Assembly (NCBI GenBank): GCA_002633005.1
Contig: NMRA01000240.1
Location: 93,351 to 157,350 of the forward strand
DNA: 64,000 nucleotides
Source of the DNA: Phoronis australis
Lineage: Eukaryota; Phoronida; Phoronidae
Direction: 5' to 3'
Part shown: positions 1-11,773 of the stretch, piece after piece
How positions within the stretch are numbered: the stretch's first letter is position 1
How the letters are laid out: the number at the start of each line of letters is the position of its first letter
Notes under the pieces: model-generated
The model's database searches: none
Seen by the model: only the letters and a program-made list of their open reading frames with translations
What the model was told of the DNA's origin: nothing
Made by a program: the position numbers and the translations under genes

Positions 1-865
1 CAAATTGTAAGATAAATTTCACCTCACACACGTAGGTTTAGTTCGGCAAAAACTTCTGACAGAAAAATACCCGACAGAATGTTTAATGTACGTCAACTGG
101 GGGAATTATCATAACAGTTAAAAGCGAATGATCAAAGCTCTTTATGCATTTTTGACAGAAAGGATCAATTTTGGCATGGTGAAATTTAGCATTCTATGGA
201 GTTTATCGGGTGAACTTTCAAGTACTGACCAATAAGTTCGCTCAAAAACTAGGCGATTGAAGAGCAAAATCGGTTTATTTGACCAACATATATGTCGCCT
301 CGCCATGGTCACATTCATTAAATATAAATTTTACCCCAGCGTTTAGACCGAGCAAACACAACAGCGTAAATTATTTAAACACTTTCATCTTAATTGTATG
401 TCATAAATAGTTATTACAAAAGGGGTTTTAAACATGGAATGTCGGACACAAAAAGATTTCTTTTTCACACAAATTTGCCACTCATCAGGACATACACTTT
501 CTGCTTCATGAACTTTCGTGACCTATGACAACAGTCAGCAGCAGCAGAATGTAGGTCTATTTCCTTGGTCAACATTCCCTGGCAGTCTTATTTGAGATCC
601 TTAGCGATCATATAAAATGACATGTGACTGATGAGAAGCGCCATCTGTTTGTCGTAAAGGTTTTGGATGAGCGGGTACCTTTTGCCTACGGTACAGTGTC
701 CAGTTGAAGATACATGTAATTCCGCCCAGCAGGCATGATCGTTGCATTGAACCGTTCCTTCAGAAACAAAATGTTCTTTGTAATATTTGATATTTTGTGA
801 CTCCAGGCATAACCGTTTCTGCGCGATTAAAAAGAAGAGAAAAACATCTATACGTTCACGATATC
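1..865. other. No gene seen
   Basis: I see no open frame with recognisable protein similarity, no RNA gene and no clear repeat in this stretch. It reads as ordinary AT-rich intergenic DNA. Confidence 0.5.
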
Positions 866-1010
866 AGGGCCCGGTCTGTAATCTCCGTACTCAGACTCAT
901 ACTCAAAATAGTGCTCACTGGAGTCGTACTCAAAAAAGCGTATCTAATGTGGCATTTCGAGTAGACTCCAAACGTACTCAAATCCGACACTCATACTCGA
1001 GTTGCTATGG
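866..1010 (+). repeat. Dispersed repeat rich in GTACTC/GAGTAC, inverted relative to 6690-6866
   Basis: The segment starts CCCGGTCTGTAATCTC and then carries many spaced TACTC words. The reverse complement of 6690-6866 begins CCCGGTCTCCAATCTC and continues with the same TACTC-rich text, so the two are inverted copies of one repeat family. The 142-residue ORF across it is not supported by any protein similarity. Confidence 0.6.
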
Positions 1011-1229
1011 AATTCTTTATCATGTGAAAGGCAAAACCACGCTAAGTCGCGCTGATTCATCGCTCCCTATTGGCATAGACCACCCCAGCAAATACATTAT
1101 CGTCTGCTGTCGCTACAACTACAAGAGTAGGCCTTTAACGTGGAATTCTGAGTGTTCTGTAACTGTTATTCATTTTTTTCAGTTTCAATACAATATTCTT
1201 ATACCAGTTATTTAAAACATTTGACAATT

Positions 1230-2530
1230 GACCTATCGCAAGCTCCGCCCTATGCGAGAAGTCACGTGATACCCGACAATCGAACGAGATGTCAGTGGCA
1301 AATACACTGTCGCTAAACGACGTTCCTGGTGACATCGATGAGTGTTTTTGCACTATTTGAAAACGCTTCGACAGAGACAAGAGGCGATGCTTTTCAACAG
1401 AGAATCGTACGTTCATGATATAGGAATTTGTAAAGGTGACGATGAAAAAATAAATGCTCGAGGAGCCAGCGAAAATCCGAAGAACCCCTCGGCCTCGTGG
1501 CCACCTTCACCTGACAAATGACAAAGCCACTGATACGATATGTTCATGTAAGGCTAGGTATGTACCTTAAAGTCGAATTATCTGTACGATTCCATAGATT
1601 TCATGATCTTACGAATATAATCAGTTAAGATTCACCGACATTTTTATTCTGTCGTCTGCTAAATTTCGCCAAATGAAAAGTAGGTCACAACTGGTGGGAC
1701 TCTTGGAGTAAAGTAGGTCATAGATTACAGACAACACATGCACTATAGTCTCTGACTAGGTCGACTCGATAGCAATGTTTACACTTTTCTAACCTTGTAA
1801 CGAAATATTTTGATCAAAAAATTCAGGTTCATAGCTCAGGTACACATTCATCTCGTCCTAGGCAAATAGTTAGCTCCGATATGTCTAGGGCTGTGTCTAA
1901 GTCAAATTAAGGTCTGGATTTCAGTGGCGGATCTAGGATACCACAGGGGGGCCCAAAAGATGTTGCCTCGTGGAATTGGGCAAAGTGGGATTGTATGTGC
2001 CCAGGCGGCGAGAAAGTTGCAGGGGCCAGGGATGTACACCGTTGGACCTTCTGTTCAGAAAATCTATCGGTGGACTAAAAAAAACAGGAACACGATTCCG
2101 CCGCGTCTGAGCCCCCTATTTCCGCTATCGGTCCCAGTTACTGAAATCAATATTTCCTCACGCTTCATGCTCTTGCTGTTTCATTTTACTTCCTGCAGGC
2201 AAGGGGGGGGGGGGTGGGCTGGTGCCCCTGCCCCGCCCCTAAATCCGCCTATGAAGTTGTTCGTTTGCACCATTCAGACATTTAAATTAGGCCTACCTTC
2301 TTATGAACTTGACATTTTTTGTAGTTTCATTCCATAAAGGTAGCTTTCATTTAATTTTGAAGGTAGCATGATCACTAAGTCGTGGTATGGTTAGAAAAGA
2401 TTACAAGTCTGGTGTCGTAGTTGCAAAAATAGGGTACTTACAAAAATAACTCAAATTCTTTTTTAAAGCTTCATAAATCTAAATATCATGTTTGAACAAC
2501 TTCAAAATGAGCTCTCTCTAACTCTACAGA
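1230..2530 (+). repeat. Dispersed repeat, copy A (inverted copy at 23460-24315)
   Basis: Several blocks match the reverse complement of 23460-24315 in collinear order: the AAGTCACGTGA block near 1260, the AAGCGTTTT/CGATGC block near 1360-1395, the GGGCTGTGTC block near 1888, the TTAGGCCTACC block near 2287 and the GAGCTCTCTCTAACTC block near 2509. Copy A is longer because a CAGTGGCGG MITE sits inside it at 1922-2253. Two overlapping ORFs in the two copies share the phrase LSLSKRF, but I cannot tell a former coding region from plain DNA duplication. Confidence 0.7.
1922..2253 (+). mobile_element. MITE with CAGTGGCGGAT termini, hAT-like
   Basis: The left end reads CAGTGGCGGATCTAGG and the right end is the reverse complement of CATAGGCGGATTTAGG, giving imperfect terminal inverted repeats of about 16 bp. 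The inverted copy at 23460-24315 lacks this segment (its empty site lies near 23690), so it inserted after the host repeat duplicated. It has no transposase. CAGTGG-type ends are usual for hAT-like non-autonomous elements, but no convincing 8-bp target duplication is visible, so the superfamily is inference. Confidence 0.7.
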
Positions 2531-3517
2531 CATACTGTATGCTAGAGGTACACGTCAAAAAGTAATTCGACAGTTTATTTTTAGTGACAACAGCTCGACC
2601 AAGGCTTTGAGTTCCGGCAGTAATCCAGTGCTCTTCCCTGTGCCGATCGAATCTCTGAATTTTGACCGGGAGAGAAGTTAGGTTGAACGCCAGCCTACCG
2701 TTTATGAATAACAAAAAATGTACCTCTGATACGAAACAAAATAATGTCCATTAGGTTGAATTAAATGAAAAAAATTAAAATAAAAATGTCCTTGAAAACG
2801 ACAATTTTCGGGGTCTACCACTAGAGTGTTGAGATCTAGCAAGTGCCGAGACAAAGGCGGCCAGACGTAGGAAACTCGGGAGTTAAAATCTGAGATAGCC
2901 CTGCACCATAGCCACCAAGCTGAAAAGTGCGTTTCTTGGAACTAATATATTTGTGTTTATTACAGCCTTCGAGTTATCAAGCAACATCGCTAAGTTCAGC
3001 TGTTCATGTGGCCGTACAGTTTGATCCGTAGTTTACGCTTTTCAACATCATTTTTCTGCTTAGGACATGCCAAAAATGACGGGGTATTATTCTGGAGCAG
3101 CATAATGGCTCTCGGTGCTACAAACGCCATATCAACACCGTTTCCCATTCTTAGCGGACAATTTCTTGAGCTATAGACTAAGGTAAGTTTTACTCGACTA
3201 CGTGTGCTTTGTCGGGTAAAATGGCGGCTTGGAAACGCAGACGAAGGTGTGCCAAGAATGCTGCGTTCTGATTGGTCAATTAAGCCGTCGGTCATAATCC
3301 TGGCGATAGGTCAATTATTAAGCTTTACTTCTTGTGTTCCTCTTTTTTTCGAAAATATCTTAATACATTTGTTACAGCTTATCACATGAAAGAACCCCTG
3401 TTCTCTCTTGCCAATTTAGTATTGACACAGAACCCATTGCTGTGTAGGCCTACGCTGATGTCAAAACTTTGATACTGTATCTTTGTATTTTACCGGGATA
3501 TATCAAGTTAGTTGTCA
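2531..3517. other. No gene seen
   Basis: No supported gene. A short GC-richer patch at 3190-3320 holds AAAATGGCGGC and CCAAT-like words (ATTGGTCAAT at 3271, AGGTCAATTA at 3308) and could be a promoter remnant, but no exon beside it is recognisable. Confidence 0.4.
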
Positions 3518-6080
3518 TTTGGCGCATGAGTTTAAGTCCTTCTCTCAAACTGCCCATGTGGTCCCACTATCCGAAAATACTTACTACATAAATTCTTATT
3601 TTCGACACCCTTTCTTTATATTCTTTTCGCCTTTCTTGCCAAAAGAGATTTTTTAACAGTATTTGACCCTTCTCTGTGAGCGTATTATTACCGGCTGTCA
3701 TCGGTTATTTCCGGCTCATCAGTTCAGGAACTTGTCCTGAACGCCGCCATTTTTTCCTTGTAACTGAATGTGCTATGGCTTGCTCGAAAAGTCTTCATTA
3801 TTTTGTTTTATTAGTAATATCTCGTGATTCGTTTGCATCTGTAGTGTATTTATAGTTTGTAGTTAGTGGTCGTTGATTTTTTTTGGAATGTTATGCGTAC
3901 TTAGTATGTTAAAATAGCATTGGTGTTTAGTTCCTTACGTAGGCCGGTCGAACCTAGGAACCAATATGGGTCGAACCAATTTTTTTTCGGTTTTATTTTT
4001 TTGTCGTTTTGAAAAAGTACTTTGCTATCATCGGAAAGGTAGTACATTCTACTCACTAAAAATCGAAAAAGTATTAAAATCGGGGCAAGCAGTGTAAAGT
4101 TAGTACAAGTTTTGTGGCGAAATTTCGGTCACTTTGTTTGGATCTCGTCGGCCATATTGGAGGACAGCGGAACAAGTTACGAGTTTAAAACTTTGTGTAA
4201 ATTGTTTTCGCCAACAAATTACAGTGAAATTTAGTTAGACATATCTTTACTTACTATTCTGCACGATTTAACAGTGTTCACTAAATTTCAGCCTGGCAGT
4301 CGTTACTCATTAAGTGATAAATGTGCTCACAATTCCAGTTGGACTTCGTCTCATTTCTGGCGGCACCGACAACATGGCGACTTTTGCTGAACTGAAAGGC
4401 ATGTTCAATCGGCTACTTTGTAATTTGTGAAGATTTAAAGTTGATACATTTTGACAAACTTTGCTACAAAAAGAAACTTTGTTTAATTTTCGTGTTTTTT
4501 GTGCAAAAGATAAGATATATTCGAATGATTTTACTGTAAATTTCCCATTCAGGTGATCTTACACTAAGCTAAAAAATAGTTGAAATAATTTTGAAATGGT
4601 TTTTTGTTTGACTGTCAACTGCTGTTCAAGATTTGATTCGGTGTCACAAAACGATTCATATTTTTCTAAATTTTAAGTCTCAATTGCTTTCAATTCATGT
4701 TTTGTAACTTATTGCTTCTTATTTCAGGTTATCAAGTCAACAATATGAATAATTTTAATTTGAGAAATAAGCTATGTTGGATTGTGAAGCTTCAAGTCTC
4801 TAATTCTTGTTCCTTGCAACTTCATATTTTTTTAAATGATGCTTGTCGAATTCTGGTGTAAGGAAACACTATTCCGTCACCATGGTAATAGTTACATGTA
4901 TGTCCACTTTCATATCATGGAAACTGTTGCTGTTGAATAGTGTTTGTAATGCTAAATGTTGTAAAGTATTGTGCATTTTAAGTTACTTATTATGTTAAAA
5001 GTTTGAATCATTTTGGGTTAATGAATAAAAAATGATAACATGTTGCATTGGACTTGTCACACTTATGTGCTCGAACGAGCCCCCTTTTTGGAGAACTGGA
5101 AAAGGGTCTGCCTCACCTGAGTCACAGAAGCACGAATTCCGAAAAAGTAGAAAATGAGACAATATTCCACTAGAAGACAGGAAGTACAAAAATTTAGAGT
5201 CTGCAATTCATACCTCTGAACATACCCACTGAATCTTATAGTAAAAGGTAGACATTCCCAAAAATTCCAGTCCCCCATTCTTTTAGGCTTGGTGCGCTCC
5301 TAAGTCTGGGAAAATCTCAAAGCCAACAACTTTGTACAGTTCGCCAGAAGTACCCAAGTTCTAAATAAACCTCGGTTGAGCGAGCGCTGTGGCCAGCGAC
5401 CAGTTAGGCCTAAGGGTAGCCTTGGCGCAAAGCTGTATAGGCCTACAATCAAGCTGTATTTTGACGATAGTCTTCACTGGTAGCTGGTGACTGAGGCTAA
5501 CTAAGGTCTGCCGCGGCAGTGTGACACAGGACTAACCAGCACGTAATGTCATGCAAGTGTCTGAAACTACCCTTGAATATATGCAGCATTTATGATTTGA
5601 CCATTTTACTTCGACAAAACAGCTTGCAACCGCATGCATTTACCGTTGGCCAGTGTCTGGTCTTGATCCGCACCGGGTCGATAGGCTGCGGTCCTGAGTC
5701 TGGCAAAATAATTTCTGTCAAAATTTATCCGCCACATTTCTTCAGCAAATTCAAAAAAATTGTCCGTAGTTTGATTTTATTAAAATGAAGGCGCGCTGTC
5801 GATTATTTTATCCCCGTTTGCTGGCTGGTAACAGTACAGGCACTGCTCCAGTCGCACTGACGGCGTTTTCTCGGCCTGGGATCCTCAATGAATTGTACTT
5901 CCGGGTTCGCGGCATGTGCAAAATGGCGGTGGTTCTTCGGGTGCGAATCGTGAGTGGCGCGTTCATTTAAACTTTTTTCGAGTACGGATCGTGTATTAAT
6001 TATGGGGTAGGTACTTCTTAGATCCTTATAACATCCTCTAACCATGTAATAAGGGTTAACAACGCGTGAGAGAAGGACTT
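3518..6080 (+). repeat. Long dispersed repeat, full copy (second copy 42440-44125)
   Basis: The blocks 3518-4502 and 5387-6080 recur with only scattered differences at 42440-43435 and 43436-44125. The 4503-5386 part is absent from the second copy. A more diverged partial copy of the 3' block lies at about 18060-18515. The text includes ATTTCCGGCTCATCAG, a TTCAGGAACTTGTCCTGAA imperfect palindrome (3721-3739) and AAAATGGCGGTG near 5920, resembling a retained promoter. No coding capacity is recognisable; the short ORFs are not conserved as proteins. It is an unidentified transposable-element family or a segmental duplication. Confidence 0.8.
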
Positions 6081-6689
6081 TAAAAGCAATACATGTGCTG
6101 GCATTCAGAGTTCACCAGTGAACGGGACGAGACGTCTATTTAGAAATCAGCAAACAAAATTTGGAATACCATTCAGGAATTCAGGAATTCAAGGTGACTA
6201 ACTATGACGTGAAATGTTCCTGACAGGGAAGCAAGCTGTTTTTAACTTTCCTCGCCTCCTCGTCTTTTGGAAACCCTACAAACCGTAGACACACTTACTG
6301 AAATAAGAGCAGCACAAACTTGTCACACGACTTTCCCCACAATTGCTTTCGACACTTGTAATGACTCGCTGACAAGGGATTAGAATGCGCCTGTTGCCAG
6401 GAATCGTAGAGGAAGGAGTTTATGGATTGGCGGCGATGACATGCAGTGATACGGCGGGTTAATAAGGTGAAGAATAAGAAGAAGATTTAAACTGAAAATT
6501 ATTTGTGAACTGAAATTGAAGCGCTGAAATATGGTAAGGGGACTTAAGTTTTTAGATTTGCTGTGTCTGTCGGTAGCTTTTCGATATTTTGTTCTCTCGC
6601 TCGTACTTATTTTCGAGTAGGCCTACGATTTCAAGCACACTGCCAGACCAAACACGAAATTTGGAGCATATACACGAAATTTTACTCAA
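6081..6689. other. No gene seen
   Basis: No supported gene or RNA. The only local oddity is a duplicated TTCAGGAATTC pair near 6172-6190. Confidence 0.4.
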
Positions 6690-6866
6690 AATCTTACTCA
6701 AAATATACATGAGGTACACTGAGTACGTGGTCGAAATTTCGACTCGAGAACAGATTTTTCGAGTATGACATTGAATACACCAAAGCTGAGTCTGTACTCG
6801 AGTTGAGTATGGAGCTTGAGTTGGAGTATGATTCGAGTGTGAGTACGAGATTGGAGACCGGGTGTG
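6690..6866 (-). repeat. Inverted copy of the TACTC-rich repeat at 866-1010
   Basis: Many GAGTA/GAGTAC words, ending GAGATTGGAGACCGGG, are the reverse complement of the start of 866-1010. A short MITE abuts its right end at 6867. Confidence 0.6.
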
Positions 6867-7007
6867 CGTTCAGTAGACGCTAGGACCTACGCTAGGACCT
6901 AAATAAAACCTAGTCAAAATCACGTGCTCTCATTTAAAATGCACGGCAATATCTCATGTAATCTCGCGAAGTCTTGCTTTTTAGCGAGGTCCTAGCGTTA
7001 CTGAACG
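6867..7007. mobile_element. 141-bp MITE with about 21-bp terminal inverted repeats
   Basis: The left end reads CGTTCAGTAGACGCTAGGAC and the right end is the reverse complement of CGTTCAGTAACGCTAGGAC, with one 1-base indel between arms. The AGGACCT end of the left arm is immediately repeated (ACGCTAGGACCT twice). There is no coding sequence. The superfamily is unknown because no target duplication is clear. Confidence 0.75.
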
Positions 7008-7587
7008 GGAGGCGGGTCCTGGTGCTTTTGTTTGTTACGTCATATGTAATCCACCGTTCCACAAATAAATCGCTGTCGAGATGTTACTTGTATTGGTGCC
7101 AACCTTTCATCCCATAACAGAGACGCAGTACCCTGTTGCATGAAACAGTCCCAATTAGGGACTCTGCAAAGTTTCCTAAATCTAGTAAATGGGTATTTGT
7201 GAGCTTGTGAAAACACTGATTGCCATTTCTAATCAAATTTGAGTGTCATTACGTAGTCAATTTAAATTTCCATAGAAATCGAGAGTGAACATGTACTATA
7301 CTAAAGATCAAAACTCTTCAGATTGTATACTTGAAACACAGGCATTGTCTAGAAAATACCTTATTAAGTATTCAATTTAAGTCCTTTTTTCGAAGCTCAT
7401 TTATTTGAGAAAAGCTCATTTCAAATGAGAAGGTGTTAGGGTTATTGTGGGAACTCTTTAAACTAGACTCCACACTTGAATGACAGCTACAGTACCAAGA
7501 GCCCTGTTCGTGAGCAGCAGAAATAAACGTGTGTGGGTCATCATTTGGGAAACAATCGCTAGAAATTGTACTCTCATAGTACTGAAT

Positions 7588-7680
7588 CAGTGGTGGCTTC
7601 ATGGTTCCCCTTTCCCCGTGGTTTTGTTCACCGCTGCGACTAAACGGGGACGGGACGGACCCCCCTGAATCCGCCTTTTG
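7588..7680 (+). mobile_element. Short CAGTGGTGG MITE remnant
   Basis: The ends CAGTGGTGGCTTCATGG and the reverse complement of CAAAAGGCGGATTCAGG form imperfect inverted repeats like those of the elements at 1922 and 26196. Only 93 bp remain and the interior is C/G rich. Confidence 0.5.
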
Positions 7681-7810
7681 AGAATGAAAAAACAAGAGAA
7701 TCCGAATGGAGCTACAATAGGAATAAATAATATGGCAGTGAAACATATTAAAACTAACAAGAATCTGCATTAAACATGTATTAGGTCCGCGGTATGATAT
7801 CGCCCTTGAC

Positions 7811-7990
7811 ATGACACGGATTTTTACGTGTCTCTTGTTACTTGGTTATGTGTTCATAGCCTTGGTGTTAGTGTTGTGGATGAAACACGATTTTTGGTGG
7901 GCGAAATTTAGAAGCGAGGTACTTGTATTAGGAGATCTGACGAGATATTCAAATTTAGGTGTTCTGGGGAAAAACAAAAGCAATCACTGA
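7811..7990 (+). CDS. Hypothetical 59-codon ORF with signal-peptide-like start
   Basis: An ATG opens with MTRIFTCLLLLGYVF and stays strongly hydrophobic for about 19 residues before a charged stretch (WMKHD). This is what a signal peptide or signal anchor looks like. It lies 4.7 kb upstream of the first recognised EB/EGF exon on the same strand and could contain that gene's missing first exon. Against this, the most obvious donor inside it (GAG|GTACTT near 7918) is in phase 0, whereas the next exon needs phase 1. No known protein is recognised, so this is a candidate only. Confidence 0.18.
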   Translation: MTRIFTCLLLLGYVFIALVLVLWMKHDFWWAKFRSEVLVLGDLTRYSNLGVLGKNKSNH

Positions 7991-8159
7991 AGTTTTGAAC
8001 CCGAAGGTATTGGTACGCACAACAAACTAACAAAACGTGGAATTCGTTCTCCACACATTCCAAATTACATAACTTTCACAACCTATTTCCATTGGGAATG
8101 TTTGTGTGGCCCATTAAACCATATAGAAGTGTTACATTTGTTTTACCTCGAATCCCTGT

Positions 8160-8850
8160 AGCTCATCTTGGGGGACAGTTTAGTGGCATATGGGTCATTT
8201 TGTGTTCGATCAGTGCGTGTTAACCAGTACGTGAAATACATAATCTATTTCAAATTTCAGAGTCATACCGTGGTTGAGATGTTCGTGTGTTTCTGGCGGG
8301 CACAACTCAGAGAGAAATTTGTCATAGGCCATTTGGATGTAGTGATCAGTGTCATTTATTCAATGTTATAGAATTGATTTTGTGGCTCCTCGAATGTAGG
8401 AGGCATCTAATTTTTGGGTTTTTTTGGGGGGTTTCTGGCGTACCCTTACCAGGGGTGCAATTTGTCTGTGACGGGTAAGCGTTTATTGCAGCACTATTGA
8501 TCGTTTAAATTCGTTTCAACCGGTACCTCAAATACCTAATCTTGATAAAGATTTCATGGCATGGTGTTTTTAAATTTTTGTGGGTATCTGGCCGCCACAA
8601 GCCAGAGAGAATTTTGTTTGCCATAGGCAATTTGATGGTCACTGAGTTGGATGTATTGAATCATATGGAATTGCTTTTTTCGTAGTACCTCGTATGCATG
8701 AGCTAGCTCGTTTTGGGAAGCTTGTTGGGCTTATGGCGGACCTTACCAGAGTGCAATTTGCCTGTCATTGGATCATTCGGTGTTCAGTGCGTCACGATTG
8801 TTCGTTTTAAATTAGTTTTGGTCGGTATGTCGAATTTCAAATCAAGCTCA
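8160..8850 (+). repeat. Diverged tandem repeat, about 147-bp period, four units
   Basis: A block of the form T(T/A)T(C/G)TGGCG..ACC/ACA..CAGAG..AATTTG..CATAGG recurs at about 8289, 8428, 8583 and 8730, with spacings near 139, 155 and 147 bp. Each is followed by a GTACGTGAAATACATAATC-like or ACCTCAAATACC-like stretch. Units are strongly diverged, so the array is old. ORFs over it change frame between units and are not genes. Confidence 0.6.
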
Positions 8851-9448
8851 TTTTTGGCTCCCCTAGGGCTCACATTCAGAACCCAGGGTGCGAACACCGG
8901 CAGGCATCCATTCTATACATGTACCTACTGGGGTTACTGTAAGTGGTCTGGTGGTCAGAAGTTGGTACTTCGTTTATCTATGCTAAGTGCTCCGGGCTAG
9001 GTCTATAAGGCTTTAGTGACAATGTTCTCTCCAAGATACTGTTTGGTTGTATACGAGACCCCGAAACATATCAATTGTATATTTTACGTAATGGAGGCCA
9101 CTTCAAAGATTGATTATGGAAATAGGGCTGCTAGGAAAGGGTGTCTTAAGATCGGTATATCAAACAATGCTACTTTATAAAAACAAATAACCGTCTGTTA
9201 ACTTCAGGTGATGGGTCACATGTTGAATAGCCTGTCAAGCTATTTCAATCTTCAACTCTCTTGGGGAAAAGCGAGATTTTTTGTAGAATGTCCTGTTTTT
9301 AGGTATACTACGATGTTTTCCTGTTACATTGTCAAAGTTTGCGGCATGTAGGGCAGGGCAGACAGCTTGTGACCATTTACTTTGCCATATTGATATTGTG
9401 GCAGGGTATTTTCAATTACAAAACTTTCTGGAATGTAATATGTACATA

Positions 9449-9470
9449 AACATAAACATTTACATTTACT

Positions 9471-9506
<36 letters not shown>

Positions 9507-9507
9507 A
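9449..9507 (+). repeat. (ATACAT)n microsatellite
   Basis: Runs of ACATAA/ACATAT words form a simple repeat immediately left of the foldback element at 9513. The ORF ending in an IYIYIY tract is produced by this repeat. Confidence 0.9.
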
Positions 9508-9512
9508 ATTTC

Positions 9513-9795
9513 ATTAAATACACGACACTTGTCGTCATTACCAGTCTTTATTCCGTCCCGTTAGTATCATCGGAACAAAGTTCTACACTCGTCAGGACAT
9601 TGGTGCAGCAATTGAACAAGAAACATGATTAATATCCACTTGAGAATGAAACAAGTATGTTTCGAAGTATCGTATGTCTTTTAGTCATGATCAAATGCTT
9701 CCCCAATGTTCTGTTGAGTGTAGACCTTTGTTCCAAGGATACGAACGGAATAGAATGAAAACTGCTAAAATTTATACAAGTGTCGTGTATTTAAT
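9513..9795. mobile_element. Foldback element, about 283 bp with about 120-bp inverted arms
   Basis: The left end ATTAAATACACGACACTTG is the exact reverse complement of the right end CAAGTGTCGTGTATTTAAT. Inside, TATTCCGT, GGAACAAAG and CTACACTC pair with matching blocks around 9716-9760, and CAGGACATTGG pairs with CCAATGTTCTG near 9703. Almost the whole element folds on itself. There is no ORF. This is a MITE or foldback-type element; its flanks are simple repeats, so no target duplication can be read. Confidence 0.75.
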
Positions 9796-9848
9796 CAATT
9801 TTGTACATCCGAAAACTTGCTCCTGCAGTACAACCAGCTCATAAACAC

Positions 9849-9901
9849 ATAAATATACATAAATACATACATACATACATTCATATATATAACTGTGTTA
9901 G

Positions 9902-9946
<45 letters not shown>
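9849..9946 (+). repeat. (ACAT)n and (TA)n microsatellites
   Basis: A short ATAC/ACAT run (9849-9880) is followed by an uninterrupted TA dinucleotide repeat at 9903-9946. Confidence 0.95.
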
Positions 9947-9947
<1 letters not shown>

Positions 9948-10399
9948 CAGGTGTCCCAGAATGTCAGTCACTTTTTGACGAGTAATTTTTCAGCAATTGA
10001 CCAGCAGAATACGTTCATGTATCTTCAGGGTGTTTTCAACGAGTCTACGAAGTATTTCAGAGAAATATAAACAGTTATAACAGTACTGTGAAATTCAAAA
10101 CATCTTGGTGAAAAATATGACAATGACTTTTATTGTGTTCATGTTATGCTGGCATCTGTCAGTCAAAAAATGCCCGCCTGGGTGTCAAGTGTTCTGTTTT
10201 TTACAGTCAGATCTGTATCCAAAACAGTTTTATCAAATCAAAATTTTAAATGACTTTTTTGGTCAGGGAAACCACCTAAAATAGAGAAAAACATTACAAC
10301 TGCCTCTTATGAAGATCGAGGTTTAAAAGTCCCTGAAATGACCAATATATCCTCAAGAGTTATGGGGGTGAACAATTGTGGTCATGTAATTTGAAAGTA

Positions 10400-11075
10400 A
10401 ACAAACTGTTTAGAACAGTAACTGATGGTTTTTGTAGTGAGGTTTTGTCGGTGGGTGAGCAGTTGAATCATAATGCTTTTAAAGATGTGATCAGATTATA
10501 TGGCATAACAGAGAAATAACACCTAATAATATGTCACTATATTATAATTAAAAGATTTTGCTAAGATTGGGCTACGTTCATCAATGACTTTCTTGATTCT
10601 GAAAATAAGCTTTTATCGTGGGACGTGGTCAAGGCATTATATGAATTAAACTATTTTTAAATTCTGTGTTTTAATTCAATATGTATTATTTTATCTAGAA
10701 AAATGATCAAGGTCATCAAAGACTGGTTGGGTACAACAATAAAATTTGCTTATACTACAACAAAATTGCAAAATAAAAATAAAAAATATTTTGTTACAAA
10801 AGTATTGCAAACAACCAGACAATTATGAAAATTTGTTGCAGCATTGTTCAAATCAAGGTATCAAAAAGATTATTCGTTGCCATTTACTCGTCGCATCAAT
10901 CCATGTGTTAAATCTTTTAAGTATATGTTGTTGCATAACAGATTGTATACTAACTCTTTGTTATATAAGTTGAAGATTGTTAATTTAGATAAATGTCCTT
11001 ACTGTAATCTAGTGCAGAATACTGAACACATGTTTTTATTGTCACGTGATGTAGTGCAAAGATTATTTTTTGATT
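10400..11075 (+). pseudogene. LINE (non-LTR retrotransposon) C-terminal remnant
   Basis: Two pieces read like the C-terminal part of L1-type LINE ORF2 proteins. A block near 10570-10630 gives FINDFLDSENKLLSWDVVK, matching the usual phrase around LLSWE. The frame at 10844-11077 gives FKYMLLHNRLYTNSLLYKLK followed by KCPYCNLVQNTEHMF, the zinc-knuckle-like end (C-x2-C ... H). Stops and frame changes separate the pieces and no endonuclease or catalytic RT region is present, so this is a dead 5'-truncated copy. The clade is a guess from wording of the C-terminal motif. Confidence 0.75.
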
Positions 11076-11409
11076 AATGCCATCATACTTTGACATCTTC
11101 CCTAAAGGAAGATGTCAAATTGCCAAGAATAAAATCATGTTTTGCCATTTTAGTCCTCCTGAAATCTTCCTGTTGATTGATTTTGTTATCACCGTCGCCC
11201 AATATTTTATTTATTGACGAAAGCAGTTGCATCAAGATTGATCTGCTTGTAAGTTACTTATGTCGAAATATGTTAAAGTTACAATACTTTATTTTCAAAA
11301 AACAAAAGAACCTTTGCTCTTTATACACATTTCATATTACGTCGCCGAATGACTTTCCTATAAAACAAACCTACACGGGAATCTGCACTGGCTCAAGTCT
11401 CGTGGCATA

Positions 11410-11773
11410 AAAACAGAAAGTGGCGTGAGAACGTAATCTGAAATAGCGGATTGCGAGCGAGGTAATGTTATCATGGAAATAGTTCCAGGAGCGGTTACCA
11501 AACAATAACCTTGTTCTACTAAACTTAGGAAAAGAGTACGCTAACGTGAATGTACATAAGCTCACACTTATATAATTTGTTTTCTGTAATTGCGTACTCG
11601 TTTACAATATACTCCATACAGCGTTGAGATACTTTTATATTTAACAATTTGAAGAAATTACATAATTCGTCGGTTCCTCGCACTCTCCCAAAAAGTTTTA
11701 ATCTGCCATTCATTGAAGAGCAGACGAGACCATGACACTGTGCTTGGAACGACATTTGTAACCTTGGTAGGTC
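11410..11773 (+). pseudogene. Decayed copy of an exon-like segment (better copy at 47841-48216)
   Basis: This segment aligns end to end with 47841-48216: an AGAAAGTG..AGAACGT.ATCTGAAA start, a TTCTACTAAACT core, a GTTCCTCGCACTCTCC block, then a short conserved reading frame ending at a GT donor. In this copy the frame reads NLPFIEEQTRP, a TGA, then NDICNLG up to the donor at 11766. The ATG of the other copy is replaced and a stop interrupts it, so it looks like a pseudogene copy. The peptide is not one I recognise. Confidence 0.45.

Noticed and set aside
787-1215. 142-codon + ORF
   Set aside because: It covers the TACTC-rich dispersed repeat, whose other copy does not keep the frame.
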